From JAJFJD01 sp965228695 (lineage in GTDB: Bacteria; Pseudomonadota; Alphaproteobacteria; UBA8366): a stretch of 64,000 nucleotides of DNA. The DNA lies in NCBI GenBank assembly GCA_965228695.1, contig CBDDIB010000002.1, positions 1,612,001-1,676,000 on the forward strand. Direction: 5' to 3'. Both the position numbers and the translations under genes were made by a program. Position 1 is the stretch's first letter. Each line of letters begins with the position of its first letter. Of this stretch, positions 26,400-37,809 are shown piece after piece. The notes beneath the pieces are model-generated. The model had not been told where the DNA came from. It did not search any database and saw only the letters and a program-made list of their open reading frames with translations.

Positions 26400-26429
26400 A
26401 CCCAAACAAGACATAGGGACTGCACTTCC

Positions 26430-26933
26430 ATGCGCCGAGTGAAACTCGACAAGATAGACTTGCGTATCCTGCGCGACCTGCAGGCCAATGGGCGAATGAC
26501 GAATGTCGACCTGGCCAAGCGGGCGGGGATTTCGGCGCCGCCGTGTTTGCGCCGTGTCCGGGCGCTCGAAGAAGCGGATTATATCCGAGGATACCACGCC
26601 GACGTGAATGCCGAAGCGCTTGGTTACGGCGTGACGGTATTCGCGCAAGTGGGGCTGTCGAGTCAGGCGGAGTCCGATCTCGTCGCATTCGAGACGCTTA
26701 CCGAGCAATGGCCGCAGGTCCGTGAATGCTACATGCTCGCCGGTGAAACCGACTTTCTGTTGCGCATCGTGGCGACGGATTGGGACAGCTACAACAAGTT
26801 CCTGACGTCCGAACTCACCGCCGCGCCGAACGTCAGCCACGTCAAATCGGCGCTGGCGATCCGGGCGTCGAAACAGGAAGCCGGTGTGCCGATCGACGAC
26901 ACGATGACCATTCCGGGCACGACGACCGAGTAG
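26430..26933 (+). CDS. Lrp/AsnC family transcriptional regulator
   Basis: 167 residues. N-terminal helix-turn-helix (KIDLRILRDLQANGRMTNVD, then LAKRAGISAPPCLRRVRAL), and a C-terminal RAM/AsnC ligand-binding domain (about residues 70-150) with ECYMLAGETDFLLRIVATDW. It senses amino acids or similar small molecules and works as an octamer. Start ATG 26430 with a divergent ELM1-like gene upstream; an inverted repeat in the shared region may be its own operator. Confidence 0.92.
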   Translation: MRRVKLDKIDLRILRDLQANGRMTNVDLAKRAGISAPPCLRRVRALEEADYIRGYHADVNAEALGYGVTVFAQVGLSSQAESDLVAFETLTEQWPQVRECYMLAGETDFLLRIVATDWDSYNKFLTSELTAAPNVSHVKSALAIRASKQEAGVPIDDTMTIPGTTTE

Positions 26934-26989
26934 TCGCCAGATCGGATCGATGTTCATTTTCCGGAGTGAGGGAACGGCGATTTCCGCCC

Positions 26990-27472
26990 CTATTTGTAAG
27001 CGACTTTGACGATCTCGTAGTCTTTCTGACCGCCGGGTGTGACCACCTCGACGCTGTCGCCGACTTCGCGGCCGATCAGCGCGCGGGCGATCGGGGAGGT
27101 GACGGAAATCCGGCCCGCCGATGCCTCGGCCTCGTATTCGCCGACGATTTGATAGGTCTTCTCCTCGTCGGTGTCCTCGTCCGCCACCGTGACGGTCGCA
27201 CCGAATTTGATCTCTTTGCCTTTCAGCGCCTTAACGTCGATGACCTCGATGCGGCTGAACTGGTCTTCGAGTTCCAGGATCCGGCCTTCGATAAAACTCT
27301 GGTGCTCACGCGCGGCATGATATTCGGCATTCTCCGAGAGATCGCCGTGCTCGCGCGCCGCCGCAATGGCTTTGATTACCGCCGGGCGTTCGACGCCCTT
27401 CAGGTTTTTTAGCTCTTCGTGTAAACGGCTTGCGCCATCCGAGGTAATAGGAATTTTATCCATGTCACTCAC
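26990..27472 (-). CDS. greA: Transcription elongation factor GreA
   Basis: 160 residues, standard length. N-terminal coiled coil (about residues 10-75, containing ERPAVIKAIAAAREHGDLSENAEYHAA with the acidic tip residues Asp and Glu) and a C-terminal FKBP-like domain ending ISVTSPIARALIGREVGDSV and YEIVKV. It rescues backtracked RNA polymerase by stimulating transcript cleavage. It lies 83 bases downstream of carB on the same strand, the gene order common in Rhodospirillales. Confidence 0.96.
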   Translation of the reverse strand: MSDMDKIPITSDGASRLHEELKNLKGVERPAVIKAIAAAREHGDLSENAEYHAAREHQSFIEGRILELEDQFSRIEVIDVKALKGKEIKFGATVTVADEDTDEEKTYQIVGEYEAEASAGRISVTSPIARALIGREVGDSVEVVTPGGQKDYEIVKVAYK

Positions 27473-27494
27473 CTAAACCGGCGAAAAGAGAACC

Positions 27495-27519
27495 TTTGGC
27501 CTCACACCAAGAGGCCGAA
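27495..27519. other. Hairpin in the carB-greA spacer
   Basis: TTTGGCCTC (27495-27503) and GAGGCCGAA (27511-27519) can form a 9-bp stem with one G-U pair. Neither side carries a good T-run, so it may be an RNA-processing or attenuating hairpin within the carAB-greA transcript rather than a full terminator. Confidence 0.3.
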
Positions 27520-27555
27520 TGCCTTCCCTGTTCGTCATCGGGGAAATTAATAGTT

Positions 27556-30810
<3,255 letters not shown>

Positions 30811-30828
30811 GCGGCGGTTGTGGCTTCC

Positions 30829-32001
30829 TTAGCGCCGGGCGTCGATATAGTCGACGAAGCGGCGGAATAGGTAATGGCTGTCGTGCGGGCCGGGCGACGC
30901 CTCGGGGTGGTATTGCACGCCGAAGACGGGGCGATCGGTCGCGGCGATGCCGGCGATGGTCTGGTCGAACAGCGACCGGTGGGTGACGTCGATGCCGTCG
31001 GGCAGGGTTTCCGACTGAACGACGAAGCCGTGGTTCTGGCTGGTGATCTCCACCTTGCCGGTCGTCAGATCCTTGATCGGATGGTTTGCGCCACGATGGC
31101 CGTGATGCATCTTCTCGGTCTTGGCGCCGAGCGCCAGCGCCAGCATCTGGTGGCCGAGGCAGATCCCGAAGACCGGCAGGCCCGTCGCCAGGATTTTCCG
31201 GATTGCGGGCACCGCGTATTCGCCGGTCGCGGCCGGATCGCCCGGGCCGTTCGACAGGAAGACGCCGTCCGGGTCGTGCTGCAGGATGTCGTCGGCGGTC
31301 GCGGTGGCCGGCACGACGGTGACGTCACAGCCCAGGTCCGCGAGGCAGCGCAGGATGTTCCGCTTCGCGCCGTAGTCGATCGCGACGACGCGCCGTGTCG
31401 GATTGTCTTGCGTGCCGTAGCCCTTGCCCAATGCCCAGCGCGTTTCGGTCCATTTATAGGTCTGCGTGCAGCTTACCTCTTTTGCCAGGTCCATGCCTTC
31501 CAGGCCGGGCCATTCGGTCGCCGCGCGGCGGAGGGCGGCGATGTCGAACTTTCCATCCGGCGCATGCGCGAGCGTTGCGTTCGGCGCGCCGAGATCGCGG
31601 ATCCGCGCCGTCAGCGCGCGCGTGTCGATCCCGCCGATGCCGATCAACCCCTGCGCGGCCAGCCAATCGTTAAAATGCTGCGCGGCGCGCCAGTTCGACG
31701 GTTCGGAGATGTCCGCGCGCAACACGCAGCCACGCGCGGCGGGCGTCAGCGTTTCGATGTCTTCCGGATTCGCACCGGTGTTGCCGATATGCGGGAAGGT
31801 GAAGGTGATGATTTGGCCGGCGTAGGACGGGTCGGTCAGGATCTCCTGATACCCCGTCATCGCGGTGTTGAAGCAGACTTCGCCGACCGCATCGCCGGTA
31901 GCGCCGAACCCCTTACCCCAAAAAATCGAGCCATCCGCCAAGATTAAGGCGGCCGTCGCACCGGGCGGCGGGGTTTCGTCGGAATGGCGCGGTTCCGCCA
32001 T
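30829..32001 (-). CDS. carA: Carbamoyl-phosphate synthase small (glutamine amidotransferase) subunit
   Basis: 390 residues. N-terminal CarA domain (ALILADGSIFWGKGFGATG) and a class I glutamine amidotransferase domain with nucleophile Cys in PVFGICLGHQMLALALGAKT and the His-Glu pair in VQYHPEASPGPHDS. It delivers ammonia from glutamine to CarB. ATG 32001 (MAEPRHSDETPP) is chosen because AAGGAG sits just upstream; an ATG at 32040 would add 13 residues without an SD. Divergent from yqeY across an AT-rich promoter region (32002-32242). Confidence 0.97.
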   Translation of the reverse strand: MAEPRHSDETPPPGATAALILADGSIFWGKGFGATGDAVGEVCFNTAMTGYQEILTDPSYAGQIITFTFPHIGNTGANPEDIETLTPAARGCVLRADISEPSNWRAAQHFNDWLAAQGLIGIGGIDTRALTARIRDLGAPNATLAHAPDGKFDIAALRRAATEWPGLEGMDLAKEVSCTQTYKWTETRWALGKGYGTQDNPTRRVVAIDYGAKRNILRCLADLGCDVTVVPATATADDILQHDPDGVFLSNGPGDPAATGEYAVPAIRKILATGLPVFGICLGHQMLALALGAKTEKMHHGHRGANHPIKDLTTGKVEITSQNHGFVVQSETLPDGIDVTHRSLFDQTIAGIAATDRPVFGVQYHPEASPGPHDSHYLFRRFVDYIDARR

Positions 32002-32242
32002 TGGCTCCTTAGCTCGATTGTGTGTCGCGTGCTTGCGCATGAATTTGCGGGCGCGGCGCGATCATCGCAACGGTCCCTGCGCAAATTGTCGTGGTTCTAA
32101 GCAAAAGCTGTGCCGCCGTCAAGGATTTATTAATAAATTAATTATTTAATATCAATATGTTAGCGCAATGTTTCCTGTTGCGCTACCATTCGGGTTTCGT
32201 GTACGTTTTTTGCTTGTCGCGAATTGCGGGCTTAGGGAAACA

Positions 32243-32698
32243 ATGATGCGCGACCGTTTGAACGAAGCGCTCAAAGAAGCCACCTTGGCGAAAGACACCT
32301 GCGCCACGGCGACGATTCGGTTGATTCTCGCGGCGTTGAAGGATCGCGATATCGCCGCCCGGTCCAAGGACAGCCATGCCGGCATCAGTGACGATGAAAT
32401 TCTCAGCCTGCTTCAGACGATGGTGAAGCAGCGCCGCGAAAGCATCGAGATGTACGAGAAGGGCGGCCGCGAGGATCTTGCCGAACGCGAAGGGCGTGAG
32501 ATCGAGGTGATCGAGCGCTTCCTGCCGGAACAGATGGACGATGCGGCGATCTCTACCGCGGTCGAGCAGGTCATCGCCTCGGTCGGTGCGGGCGGACTCA
32601 AGGAGATGGGCAAGGTGATGGCCGCGCTGCGCGCGCAATACGCCGGGCGGATGGATTTCGCCAAGGCCAGCGCCGCGGCGAAACAAAAACTGTCTTAA
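32243..32698 (+). CDS. GatB/YqeY domain-containing protein
   Basis: 151 residues, all of it the YqeY domain: MRDRLNEALKEATLAKD opening, RIILAALKDRDIAAR-like segment, ILSLLQTMVKQRRESIEMYEKGGREDLAEREG split across residues 52-85, and the closing GKVMAALRAQYAGRMDFAKAS. The domain resembles the tRNA-binding tail of GatB. Its position directly before dnaG-rpoD is conserved in many bacteria. Start ATG 32243 with AGGGAAA upstream; an adjacent ATG at 32246 is equally possible. Confidence 0.92.
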   Translation: MMRDRLNEALKEATLAKDTCATATIRLILAALKDRDIAARSKDSHAGISDDEILSLLQTMVKQRRESIEMYEKGGREDLAEREGREIEVIERFLPEQMDDAAISTAVEQVIASVGAGGLKEMGKVMAALRAQYAGRMDFAKASAAAKQKLS

Positions 32699-32749
32699 CT
32701 AGCATTTGGAAATTTGCGACTTCGCTGCGTCGCATGACTGTGCCAACAC

Positions 32750-32911
32750 TGTCGTATTGTCGTATCGGGCACGACATTTTGTCGTACCTACACACGACAC
32801 CTTGTCGCGTTGGACGCAGTTCCGAAACATTAGGGTCGGCAGTTTCTACTCCTGCAACAACTGAATAGCTGTGGAAAATGTGGTTTTGATTTTGTCGTGC
32901 ATAACACGACA
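32750..32911. promoter_or_regulatory. Cluster of TGTCGT/ACGACA repeats upstream of dnaG-rpoD
   Basis: Copies in direct and inverted orientation: TGTCGTA at 32750 and 32758, ACGACA-TTT-TGTCGT at 32771-32785, ACGACA-CCT-TGTCG at 32794-32807, and a perfect TGTCGTG-CATAA-CACGACA at 32893-32911. About eight half-sites sit within 162 bases of a 287-base non-coding gap. The spacing is that of a regulator's operator array; the regulator is unknown to me. Confidence 0.55.
32870..32878 (-). promoter_or_regulatory. Candidate DnaA box before dnaG
   Basis: TGTGGAAAA on the plus strand reads TTTTCCACA on the minus strand, matching the DnaA-box consensus TTWTNCACA in all nine positions. It lies between repeat clusters 108 bases upstream of dnaG; a GANTC methylation site (GATTC, 32977-32981) lies just before the dnaG start codon. 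Replication-linked control is plausible but unproven. Confidence 0.45.
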
Positions 32912-32985
32912 TATTTGCCGCGCGGTGTTCGACAAATGCGACACGAATGCCCATATTGACGCATGGGTAATTCAGAGATTCACTG

Positions 32986-34806
32986 ATGGCCTATCCGCCG
33001 AATTTTCTCGATGAGATCCGCGGCCGTGTCGCCGTATCGGATGTTTGCGCGAAGCGCGTGAAACTGATGCGCCGGGGCCGCGAGCATGTCGGCCTCAGCC
33101 CGTTCAACCAGGAAAAGACCCCGTCCTTCACCGTCAACGACGAAAAAGGCTTCTACCACTGCTTCAGCAGCGGCAAGCATGGCGATATTTTCTCCTTCTT
33201 GATGGAAACCGAAGGGCTGAGCTTCCCGGAAGCGGTGGAGACGCTGGCCGGGCAAGCCGGCTTGGCGGTCCCCGAGCAGACCCCGCAGGACCGCGAGCGC
33301 GAGCAGCGCCGCGCGTCGCTCTATGACGTGACCGAGGCGGCGTGCAAGTGGTTCGAGATGCAGTTGCGCCGGGGCGCCGGGGCGGAAGGGCTCGACTATC
33401 TGCGCAACCGCGGGCTCGACGACGGCACGATCCGGCATTTTCGACTCGGCTACGCGCCCGACGGCCGCGCCATGGCCGAGGCGCTGACCGCGCAGGGCGT
33501 CAAGGAACGCGATCTGCTGGAAGTGGGCCTCTTAAGGAAACCCGACGACGGCCGCGCGCCCTACGCCTTCTTCCGGAACCGGGTGATGTTCCCGATCACC
33601 GACCGGCGCGGACGGGTCATCGCCTTCGGCGGACGCATCCTCGGCGACGGATCGGCGGCGAAATACATCAACTCGCCCGACACCCCGCTCTTCGACAAGG
33701 GGCGGACGCTTTATAACCTTGCAGGCGCTCGGCAGGCCTCGCATGACAGCGGCCAGGTGCTGGTGACCGAAGGCTATATGGACGTGATCGCGCTGGTGCG
33801 CGCCGGGTTCAAGGCGGCGGTTGCGCCGCTCGGCACCGCCTTGACCGAGGATCAGATCGAGCAGCTTTGGCGGCTGTCGGCCGAACCCGTGTTGTGCTTC
33901 GACGGCGACGCCGCCGGGCAGCGGGCCGCGTCGCGCGGGGCCGAGCGGGCCTTGCCCTTGCTAAAACCGGGCCGGTCGCTGCGCTTCGCCTATCTGCCGG
34001 CGGGCCAGGACCCGGATAGCCTAATTCAGGGGCAGGGCGTTGCAGCAATGCAACGGGTCATCGACGGCGCACACCCGCTGATGGATATGATCTGGGAGAC
34101 GGAGACCGCGATCACGCCGTTGGATACGCCGGAACGCCGTGCCGACCTGGAAGTCCGCCTGCGCAAGCGCGTGGCCCAGATCGCCGACGACACGGTAAAA
34201 CAGCATTACGGCGAGATGTTGCGGGAGCGATTGCGGGACACTTTTCGGCCGGCAATGCGCCGGGATTTCCCGAGAAATGGCCGAATGCGCGGAAATCCCC
34301 CGAAAATGGGACCGCGCAGTAACCTGGCGAGCCTCGTCGCCTCGAACCCCCGGCGGCGGCAACAGGCGCTTCTCGCAACACTTGTTAACCATCCTGCGCT
34401 ATATGAAGAGCTGGTCGAAACGATTGCGGTGGTGGATTTGGACCCTGACCTTGACAAATTACGCCAGGAAATCCATCACTTACTCGCTTCGGCTCCGGGT
34501 CTTGACTCTGACGCCTTGAAACGCCACCTGAGTAAAACGGCGGATTCTGGCTCTCTTAAGAGTTTGCTCGGGAAAGATGTGTTATTACACGCTGGATTTG
34601 CTCGCACCGGCGCACCTTTAGAAGAGGTGCAGGCCGGCGTGCGGGATTTGCTCGCATCGATGCTCCGGACCAGCCGGAGCCGGGAGTTGTTGGAAGAGGG
34701 CCGAATTGCGGAAGCGGAAGGGACGGCCGACGGCGAGGCGCGATTCCTTCGTATCCGGAATGAATTCGAACGTGCTGAGAGCGAGATTGCTAAGTTGGAG
34801 GATTAA
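32986..34806 (+). CDS. dnaG: DNA primase
   Basis: 606 residues. The N-terminal zinc-binding-type domain reads GLSPFNQEKTPSF (38-41 SPFN) and HCFSSGKHGD (59-62 CFSS): three of the four usual CHC2 zinc ligands (Cys-x2-His and Cys-x2-Cys) are replaced, as I recall for other alphaproteobacterial primases. The catalytic core (FRNRVMFPITDRRGRVIAFGG split near residue 190) and TOPRIM domain (VTEGYMDVIALVRAG and CFDGDAAGQRAA) are intact, followed by the helicase-binding C-terminal region. It makes RNA primers for replication. rpoD follows, the classical macromolecular-synthesis operon order. Confidence 0.97.
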   Translation: MAYPPNFLDEIRGRVAVSDVCAKRVKLMRRGREHVGLSPFNQEKTPSFTVNDEKGFYHCFSSGKHGDIFSFLMETEGLSFPEAVETLAGQAGLAVPEQTPQDREREQRRASLYDVTEAACKWFEMQLRRGAGAEGLDYLRNRGLDDGTIRHFRLGYAPDGRAMAEALTAQGVKERDLLEVGLLRKPDDGRAPYAFFRNRVMFPITDRRGRVIAFGGRILGDGSAAKYINSPDTPLFDKGRTLYNLAGARQASHDSGQVLVTEGYMDVIALVRAGFKAAVAPLGTALTEDQIEQLWRLSAEPVLCFDGDAAGQRAASRGAERALPLLKPGRSLRFAYLPAGQDPDSLIQGQGVAAMQRVIDGAHPLMDMIWETETAITPLDTPERRADLEVRLRKRVAQIADDTVKQHYGEMLRERLRDTFRPAMRRDFPRNGRMRGNPPKMGPRSNLASLVASNPRRRQQALLATLVNHPALYEELVETIAVVDLDPDLDKLRQEIHHLLASAPGLDSDALKRHLSKTADSGSLKSLLGKDVLLHAGFARTGAPLEEVQAGVRDLLASMLRTSRSRELLEEGRIAEAEGTADGEARFLRIRNEFERAESEIAKLED

Positions 34807-34903
34807 CTCCAGGGGTAAATGCGCAATCTACGCTATATGGGGCTAAACGCGGCGCGCGGCCGACCCGCGCGTGAGAGCTAAAAAAGAGAAGGGGCGATTG
34901 CCT

Positions 34904-36961
34904 ATGGCGACGAAAGCTGCACGAGAGGCGGACGCTACGGAACGCGAAGAAGAGCAGGGCGACGGCCCGCTCTTGGATAGCGTGAGCGCGGCGGTCAAGA
35001 AACTGGTCGCGAAGGGGAAAGAGCGCGGCTACATCACCATCGACGAGTTGAATGCGGCGATGCCGCAGGAGCAGGTGTCTTCGGAACAGATCGAAGACAC
35101 GCTGACGAACATGTCCGAGTTGGGCATCAACGTTATCGACGGTGAAGAATCCGAGGACAGTGGCGAGACGAAGGAAGCCGCGCCGGCGAACGGCAAGGCG
35201 TCTTCCGCGTCGGGCAACCTCGGCGACGACGACATCGGCCGCACCGACGACCCGGTCCGCATGTATCTGCGCGAGATGGGCAGTGTCGAGCTGCTGTCGC
35301 GCGAGGGCGAGATCGCGATCGCCAAGCGGATCGAAGCGGGGCGCGAGAAGATGATCGGCGCGCTTTGCGAAAGCCCGCTGACCATGCGCGCGATTTCGCG
35401 CTGGCATGACGCGCTCGTCAACGAAGAGATTCTGCTGCGCGACATTATCGATCTGGACACCACCTATGGCGGCGGTCCGGACGGCGCCAACGCGTCGGCG
35501 CCTGCCGCTGCGAACGGTGCTGCCAATGGCGCGGCGAACGGTGCTGCCAATGGCGCGGCGAACGGTGCCGCCAATGGCGCGGCGAATGGTGCGGCGAATG
35601 GCGCTGCCAATCCGAAGGACGCCAAGAACGCGAACGGCGAGGACGTCACCGACGAGTCCGATGACGACGACGATGACGACGAGGAGGAAACCTCGATTTC
35701 CCTCGCCGCGATGGAAGCGGCGTTGAAGCCGGAGACGATCAAGACCTTTGAGCAGATCGCCACGACCTACACCAAGCTGCAGCGCGCGCAGGACAAGCTG
35801 CTGGCGATGCAGCAGAAGGGCGGTCAGATTTCCAAGTCCACCGAGCGGACCTACGAAAAGCATCGCCGCGACCTGATCGAACTGATGGACACCGTCCATC
35901 TCAACAACGCGCGGATCGAGCAGCTCGTCCATCAGCTCTATGAGTTGAACCGCACGATTACGCGGTCCGAAGGCAAGCTGCTGCGGCTTGCGATGGATTG
36001 CGGCGTCGACCGCGAATCCTTCCTGGAACTCTATTTTGGCAACGAGCTGGATCCGAACTGGCTCGACATGTGCTGCGACTCCGGCAAGAAAGGCTGGAAG
36101 ACTTTCGCGAAGAAAAAGAAGACCGGGATCGAGGAATTGCGTGGGAACATCGCCGCCGTGGCCGGCGACGCCAGCATGCCGCTGCCGGAATTCCGCCGCA
36201 TCGTGCAGGCGGTACAGCAGGGCGAACGCCAGGCCAGCCGCGCCAAGAAGGAAATGGTCGAGGCCAACCTGCGCCTCGTCATCTCGATCGCGAAGAAATA
36301 CACCAACCGTGGCCTGCAGTTCCTGGACCTGATCCAGGAAGGCAACATCGGCCTGATGAAGGCGGTCGACAAGTTCGAATACCGCCGCGGCTACAAGTTC
36401 TCGACCTACGCCACCTGGTGGATTCGCCAGGCGATCACCCGGTCGATCGCCGACCAGGCGCGGACGATCCGTATCCCGGTGCATATGATCGAGACGATCA
36501 ACAAGCTGGTGCGCACCAGCCGCCAGATGCTGCACGAGATCGGCCGCGAGCCGACGCCGGAGGAACTGTCCGAGAAGCTGCACATGCCGCTGGAGAAGGT
36601 GCGCAAGGTGCTGAAGATCGCCAAGGAGCCGATCAGCCTCGAGACGCCGATCGGCGACGAGGAAGACAGCCATCTCGGCGACTTCATCGAGGACAAGAAC
36701 GCGATCCTGCCGTCCGACGCGGCGATCCACTCGAACCTGCGCGAAACCACGACGCGGGTGCTGTCCAGCCTCACCCCGCGCGAGGAGCGCGTGCTGCGCA
36801 TGCGTTTCGGCATCGGCATGAACACCGACCACACGCTGGAAGAGGTCGGCCAGCAGTTCTCGGTCACCCGCGAGCGTATCCGCCAGATTGAGGCGAAGGC
36901 GCTGCGCAAGCTGAAACACCCCAGCCGGAGCCGCAAGCTGCGCAGCTTCCTGGACTATTAA
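34904..36961 (+). CDS. rpoD: RNA polymerase primary sigma factor RpoD (sigma-70)
   Basis: 685 residues. Region 1.1 (about 20-85), region 1.2 (DPVRMYLREMGSVELLSREG near 115), a long non-conserved region, then regions 2 (NLRLVISIAKKYTNRGLQFL; FSTYATWWIRQAITRSI), 3 and 4 (TLEEVGQQFSVTRERIRQIE) and the normal end RSRKLRSFLDY. Start ATG 34904 (MATKAAREAD) is preferred over an upstream in-frame codon at 34871. Residues 204-235 are eight perfect Asn-Gly-Ala-Ala repeats, followed by an acidic tract (about 250-264) of Asp and Glu, all in the non-conserved region between 1.2 and 2.1. A strong terminator follows. Confidence 0.98.
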   Translation: MATKAAREADATEREEEQGDGPLLDSVSAAVKKLVAKGKERGYITIDELNAAMPQEQVSSEQIEDTLTNMSELGINVIDGEESEDSGETKEAAPANGKASSASGNLGDDDIGRTDDPVRMYLREMGSVELLSREGEIAIAKRIEAGREKMIGALCESPLTMRAISRWHDALVNEEILLRDIIDLDTTYGGGPDGANASAPAAANGAANGAANGAANGAANGAANGAANGAANGAANPKDAKNANGEDVTDESDDDDDDDEEETSISLAAMEAALKPETIKTFEQIATTYTKLQRAQDKLLAMQQKGGQISKSTERTYEKHRRDLIELMDTVHLNNARIEQLVHQLYELNRTITRSEGKLLRLAMDCGVDRESFLELYFGNELDPNWLDMCCDSGKKGWKTFAKKKKTGIEELRGNIAAVAGDASMPLPEFRRIVQAVQQGERQASRAKKEMVEANLRLVISIAKKYTNRGLQFLDLIQEGNIGLMKAVDKFEYRRGYKFSTYATWWIRQAITRSIADQARTIRIPVHMIETINKLVRTSRQMLHEIGREPTPEELSEKLHMPLEKVRKVLKIAKEPISLETPIGDEEDSHLGDFIEDKNAILPSDAAIHSNLRETTTRVLSSLTPREERVLRMRFGIGMNTDHTLEEVGQQFSVTRERIRQIEAKALRKLKHPSRSRKLRSFLDY
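35513..35608 (+). repeat. Eight tandem 12-bp repeats inside rpoD (Asn-Gly-Ala-Ala)
   Basis: Eight in-frame copies of a 12-base unit coding NGAA. The codons alternate AAC-GGT and AAT-GGC in most units, so the DNA also shows a 24-base periodicity, a sign of tandem-duplication growth. Unit changes keep the reading frame, so repeat number could vary between strains without inactivating the sigma factor. Confidence 0.9.
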
Positions 36962-37009
36962 AAGCCGGTACATTTAATCGGCGAAACCCGAATTTGCGGT
37001 TTCTGAACC

Positions 37010-37047
37010 GGGGCCCGTTGCGCTACAACGGGCCCCGCGTTGTTTTT
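37010..37047 (+). terminator. Rho-independent terminator after rpoD
   Basis: GGGGCCCGTTG (37010-37020) pairs perfectly with CAACGGGCCCC (37026-37036) around loop CGCTA, followed by GCGTTGTTTTT. It ends the dnaG-rpoD transcript before the tRNA gene. Confidence 0.88.
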
Positions 37048-37110
37048 GCGGACACGCACCCGCACGTCCCGCCGGCCTCTTCATGAGATGACAGACAGGC
37101 CGGCCCGGAT

Positions 37111-37187
37111 GGGCCCGTAGTTCAGTTGGTTAGAACGGACCGCTCATAACGGTCATGTCGCAGGTTCGAGTCCTGCCGGGCCCACCA
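37111..37187 (+). tRNA. tRNA with CAU anticodon (tRNA-Ile2 or elongator tRNA-Met)
   Basis: 77-nt cloverleaf with encoded CCA. Acceptor GGGCCCG/CGGGCCC, discriminator A, anticodon stem GACCG/CGGTC around loop CTCATAA (anticodon CAT), T-arm GCAGG-TTCGAGT-CCTGC. The CTCATAA loop looks like the tRNA-Ile2 type whose C34 becomes lysidine, so isoleucine is slightly favoured over methionine; sequence alone cannot settle it. It lies 150 bases after rpoD. A decayed copy lies at 46378. Confidence 0.9.
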
Positions 37188-37809
37188 AAACCCCCCATAA
37201 TATTTTGAAATTGCGGGTGTTCTTTGGTTGATTCCCAAACCGCTGGGAAATCGGACGGCCATGTTTCGATGAATGCGATTCGTCCGCTCCGATTGGACGT
37301 TGCTGGGGGTAATGATCGTTGTCTGCTTCTAGCTAAAAGCGGAAACTCATAGGGATTCAAAATCCAATTTGAGATCTGTCGCGACGGTTGACGCTTAAAA
37401 CGAGATTTTCAGACAACCAACGCCGACTAAGAAAACCGAATTTGTTGCCGCGATTTCGTCAGGTTCATTTGTGATGCCTCCCAAAATAACGCTAGATCAA
37501 AAAATAATCAGCGTGTACAAGGTGACTGTAATTTATGCAAAAAAAGTGATTCATAAGAGTTCTGCCGAACGAACTTCGCACAACGAACCCGCATTTATCT
37601 TTTCATTTGAGCAATTTACCTGAATTTGATTGCCGGCCAGCTCTGCTGGCATAGGCATTGCGTATTCCCAATCAGAGTATCTAATTGCTGTTGGGAGTTT
37701 CCATGTTCCAAGGAATCGGGAGAAAGAGAACCTTCGTTGCGGTAACATTCGTTGCTGCGACAATGAACCGGCATTCACGACCAAAAATCATCGGAGGGAG
37801 GATCACGTC
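37188..37809. other. 622-base non-coding stretch between the tRNA and the TRAP operon
   Basis: No supported gene. The first ~130 bases (to about 37320) are visibly similar to the flank of the pseudo-tRNA at 46443-46570; the rest is AT-richer than the surroundings and presumably contains the TRAP promoter. A short minus-strand frame crossing the tRNA is the usual spurious antisense-tRNA frame. Confidence 0.6.

Noticed and set aside
34790..36973. 727-codon open frame antisense to the whole of rpoD
   Set aside because: It is the complementary shadow of a highly GC-rich, strongly coding gene. The translation is Arg/Leu/Val/Asp biased with no family likeness.
37130..37360. Minus-strand frame with GRTRTCDMTV near the tRNA
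   Set aside because: This sequence is the known false frame antisense to a tRNA T-arm and anticodon region.
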